The notes under the pieces were generated by a model that had not been told where the DNA came from, made no database searches, and was given only the letters and a program-made list of their open reading frames with translations. A DNA stretch of 64,000 nucleotides from Clarkia xantiana subsp. parviflora (lineage: Eukaryota; Streptophyta; Magnoliopsida; Myrtales; Onagraceae): contig JAPTYO010000002.1 of the NCBI GenBank assembly GCA_036873135.1, positions 17,262,452-17,326,451 of the forward strand, read 5' to 3'. Position numbers and translations under genes: made by a program. This document shows, one piece after another, positions 62,120-64,000 of the stretch; positions within the stretch are counted from its first letter, which is position 1, and the number at the start of each line of letters is the position of its first letter.

Positions 62120-63697
62120 TTAGTTCCTCCCCATGGGCAATGCTTGGGCGGAAGCAATCAACTGTGCCATCACGGTTGCATACTGAACAGCAGTGTGTTG
62201 AGATGAGTAGTGATCTGAGAGGCCAAACTCTGAGAAGTTTGGTTCCGAGTGGATGAAATGACCTGCCAACGATCTTTTTGATACCCCTTCTTGCCATATC
62301 TCCAGAAAATCCTCCATCACTTGCTTTGATTTTTCCAATGAACAAATCGGGAGGTACTCAATCTGCAGTAGAGTAACAAATTCTTTGCAATGTCCACTAA
62401 TTCAAACTCATTCCCCTACCAACTGACCCAATTGCACTACACATAAAATATATTTGCATAAGGTGTCACCTAAAATAGAGAAACTAAAAATGGACTTCAC
62501 ATTTCATTGCACAAAAAATCCGCAAGTTGATAAGGCGTTGCGGCTTCCAAAAACAACACCTTTATCATTGCTTGTATTTTCCATTCCAAGTTTGTCCATT
62601 ATTAGGCGAAGTATTTTCCTTTCCTTTAACAGAAGATGCAAATAACCCAGACAGATCAAGATATATAGAAGGGAGATGCACAAACTGAAAAGCTAGATCA
62701 GTGATTATTTTGATAGAGATAAAGAGGTTATTTATAGAAATTGACTATCAGTTATCAACTTGCATTAATATTTCCTAAAAATATAACTGGGTTATCACCA
62801 TACTGCTAGAGTATAACTAATATGATCAGAATATTAGCAACAGTTCAATGCTGTCAAGGCATCAAAATAAGACCAACTGTATCAGTGATTTGAGGTGCTA
62901 GTCGATTTGGATGAAACAAAGCCAATAATACGATACCTCCATTAAGATTCCCCTTAGACTCTCAGAATGACTAGGAACGACTTTCCCAACTCTTAATTGG
63001 AAGTCACCGAGCTGATACTGAAAACCCTACATAATCAAAGAACACCTTTAACAGTTAATCACTGCAAACACAACACAATTTGCAAATGAAAGGACGGAAG
63101 CTGTACTAGAACGCCACAGAAACCTCAAAAATAAGAGCCACCCTTGATTTGTAGGACTGCAGCTTCTCCATTATGTTCTGAACCGACACATCAGCTTCGA
63201 CCACAATCCGATGAGCTCGGAGAGTGAAGTAGTACTTGTCTGGCTGTTCAGGGAGAGACATTCCAATAAAATCTCGAGGAATCTCAGATGGAATTGCCTG
63301 GTCTGATGAGAAATTGAGCTCAGAGAGTATCCCAAGTTCAAATTCTTGACTAAGAATAACGAAGATATCATCGATGAATTGCAATTTACAGATAGAACTA
63401 CAAGCAAAATGCCAAGCTGCAGTGTTTTTACCTCGGAAGATCGGTTTGTAGTAGGTGAGGGAAGCTTTCCATCGGCCATCTTTGACGCCATTAATGGACT
63501 CAATGCACTGCGCTACCTCTACAAGAATTTGGCTGTTCACTGTTGAGCCTGGATTCGGCTGCCAGTTCAGAACCCTGATAGATCAAATCGATTCGTAAAC
63601 AATGAGCTCCCAATTCGTAGTACAATGATCCACGATTGATGCTGAACAAATATTGGGAGTTGCAATTGGAAATTAGGGTTTACCATTTGACCGGCAT
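62120..63697 (-). CDS. MED20: Mediator complex subunit MED20
   Basis: Head-module subunit of the Mediator coactivator, linking transcription factors to RNA polymerase II; the fold resembles TBP-related factors. Exons (high to low) 63697-63684, 63574-63432, 63302-63124, 63026-62937 and 62362-62120 join in phase to 222 residues, about the length of Arabidopsis MED20a. The first coding exon is only 14 bases (ATG CCG GTC AAA TG). Visible segments: [100 protein letters not shown]; and a C-terminal block with [20 protein letters not shown] and [15 protein letters not shown]. All junctions are GT-AG. Confidence 0.95.
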
Positions 63698-64000
63698 CCT
63701 CTCGGGAAGTGATTGCGGTACCGAGCAAAAAAAAAAGTGATTGTGGAATTTGGTAATCGTAGCAGTTGAACTGTGGAGTGTGGACTGTGGTAGTAAGTCT
63801 ATCAGTTTTCAGGTGAGTACGGGTCGGAGTATCAGTTTTCTAACCGGGCGGGGCGGGGCTAAGGGGATATTCTTGTCCAAAAATAATAATAAATGGATTT
63901 TTTTTGGTTAAAATAAATGGATTTGAACTGATACAAATCGTAAAAATAAAGTTAATCAGTTTAATTATTACTTACATTAATTAAATAGAATTAGTATTTA
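63698..64000. other. Upstream region of MED20
   Basis: Presumed promoter and leader of the minus-strand MED20 gene. No clear TATA element was chosen. The far end (63880-64000) is AT-rich. Confidence 0.35.

Overview
The window is nuclear DNA of a flowering plant, very probably a eudicot. The genes have plant-type intron-exon structure with GT-AG introns, the products match plant-specific families (MKK2-type MAP kinase kinase, RALF peptide, WAV2-type hydrolase, PDAT1), and the spaces between genes are AT-rich and packed with plant transposons. I could not fix the species from sequence alone. No bacterial, organellar or viral block was seen.

Eight protein genes and one tRNA gene could be rebuilt exon by exon, with splice sites and reading phase agreeing throughout. 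In order: a group A MAP kinase kinase like MKK2 (+, 1415-4123, 8 coding exons); an L18a-like membrane protein (+, 17686-18637, 4 exons); a LYAR-type zinc-finger nucleolar protein (-, 19652-22002, 6 exons); tRNA-Lys(CTT) (+, 22152-22224); a RALF signalling peptide (+, 22749-23108, no intron); a WAV2/BEM46-like alpha/beta hydrolase (-, 25608-28881, 7 exons); PDAT1 (-, 52138-56076, 6 exons); ribosomal protein S3 (-, 57502-59511, 5 exons); and Mediator subunit MED20 (-, 62120-63697, 5 exons). All reading frames are intact. They are unrelated housekeeping, signalling and lipid genes in no operon-like arrangement.

The genes form two islands (about 17-29 kb and 52-64 kb) plus MKK2 at the left edge. 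Between MKK2 and the first island (4.7-16.7 kb) lie a hAT-type MITE, a degenerate tandem array of about 150-200 bp units, a decayed antisense Ty1/copia element that split that array, RNase H-domain retroelement remnants, and a small Helitron. Between the islands (29-51 kb) is a transposon nest: four Helitron-type units, two of them forming a 1.55-kb-arm inverted repeat; five long-terminal-inverted-repeat, Mutator-like foldback elements; and hAT elements. Several are nested in one another, and many have readable target-site duplications. One foldback element has its unoccupied target preserved in a neighbouring repeat copy.

The most unusual structures are the two-headed Helitron palindrome (30995-35881), the cluster of Mutator-like foldbacks with shared subterminal motifs, and the foldback with an internal empty-site control (42612-44319). 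No wholly new gene system was found; the novelty lies in transposon architecture.
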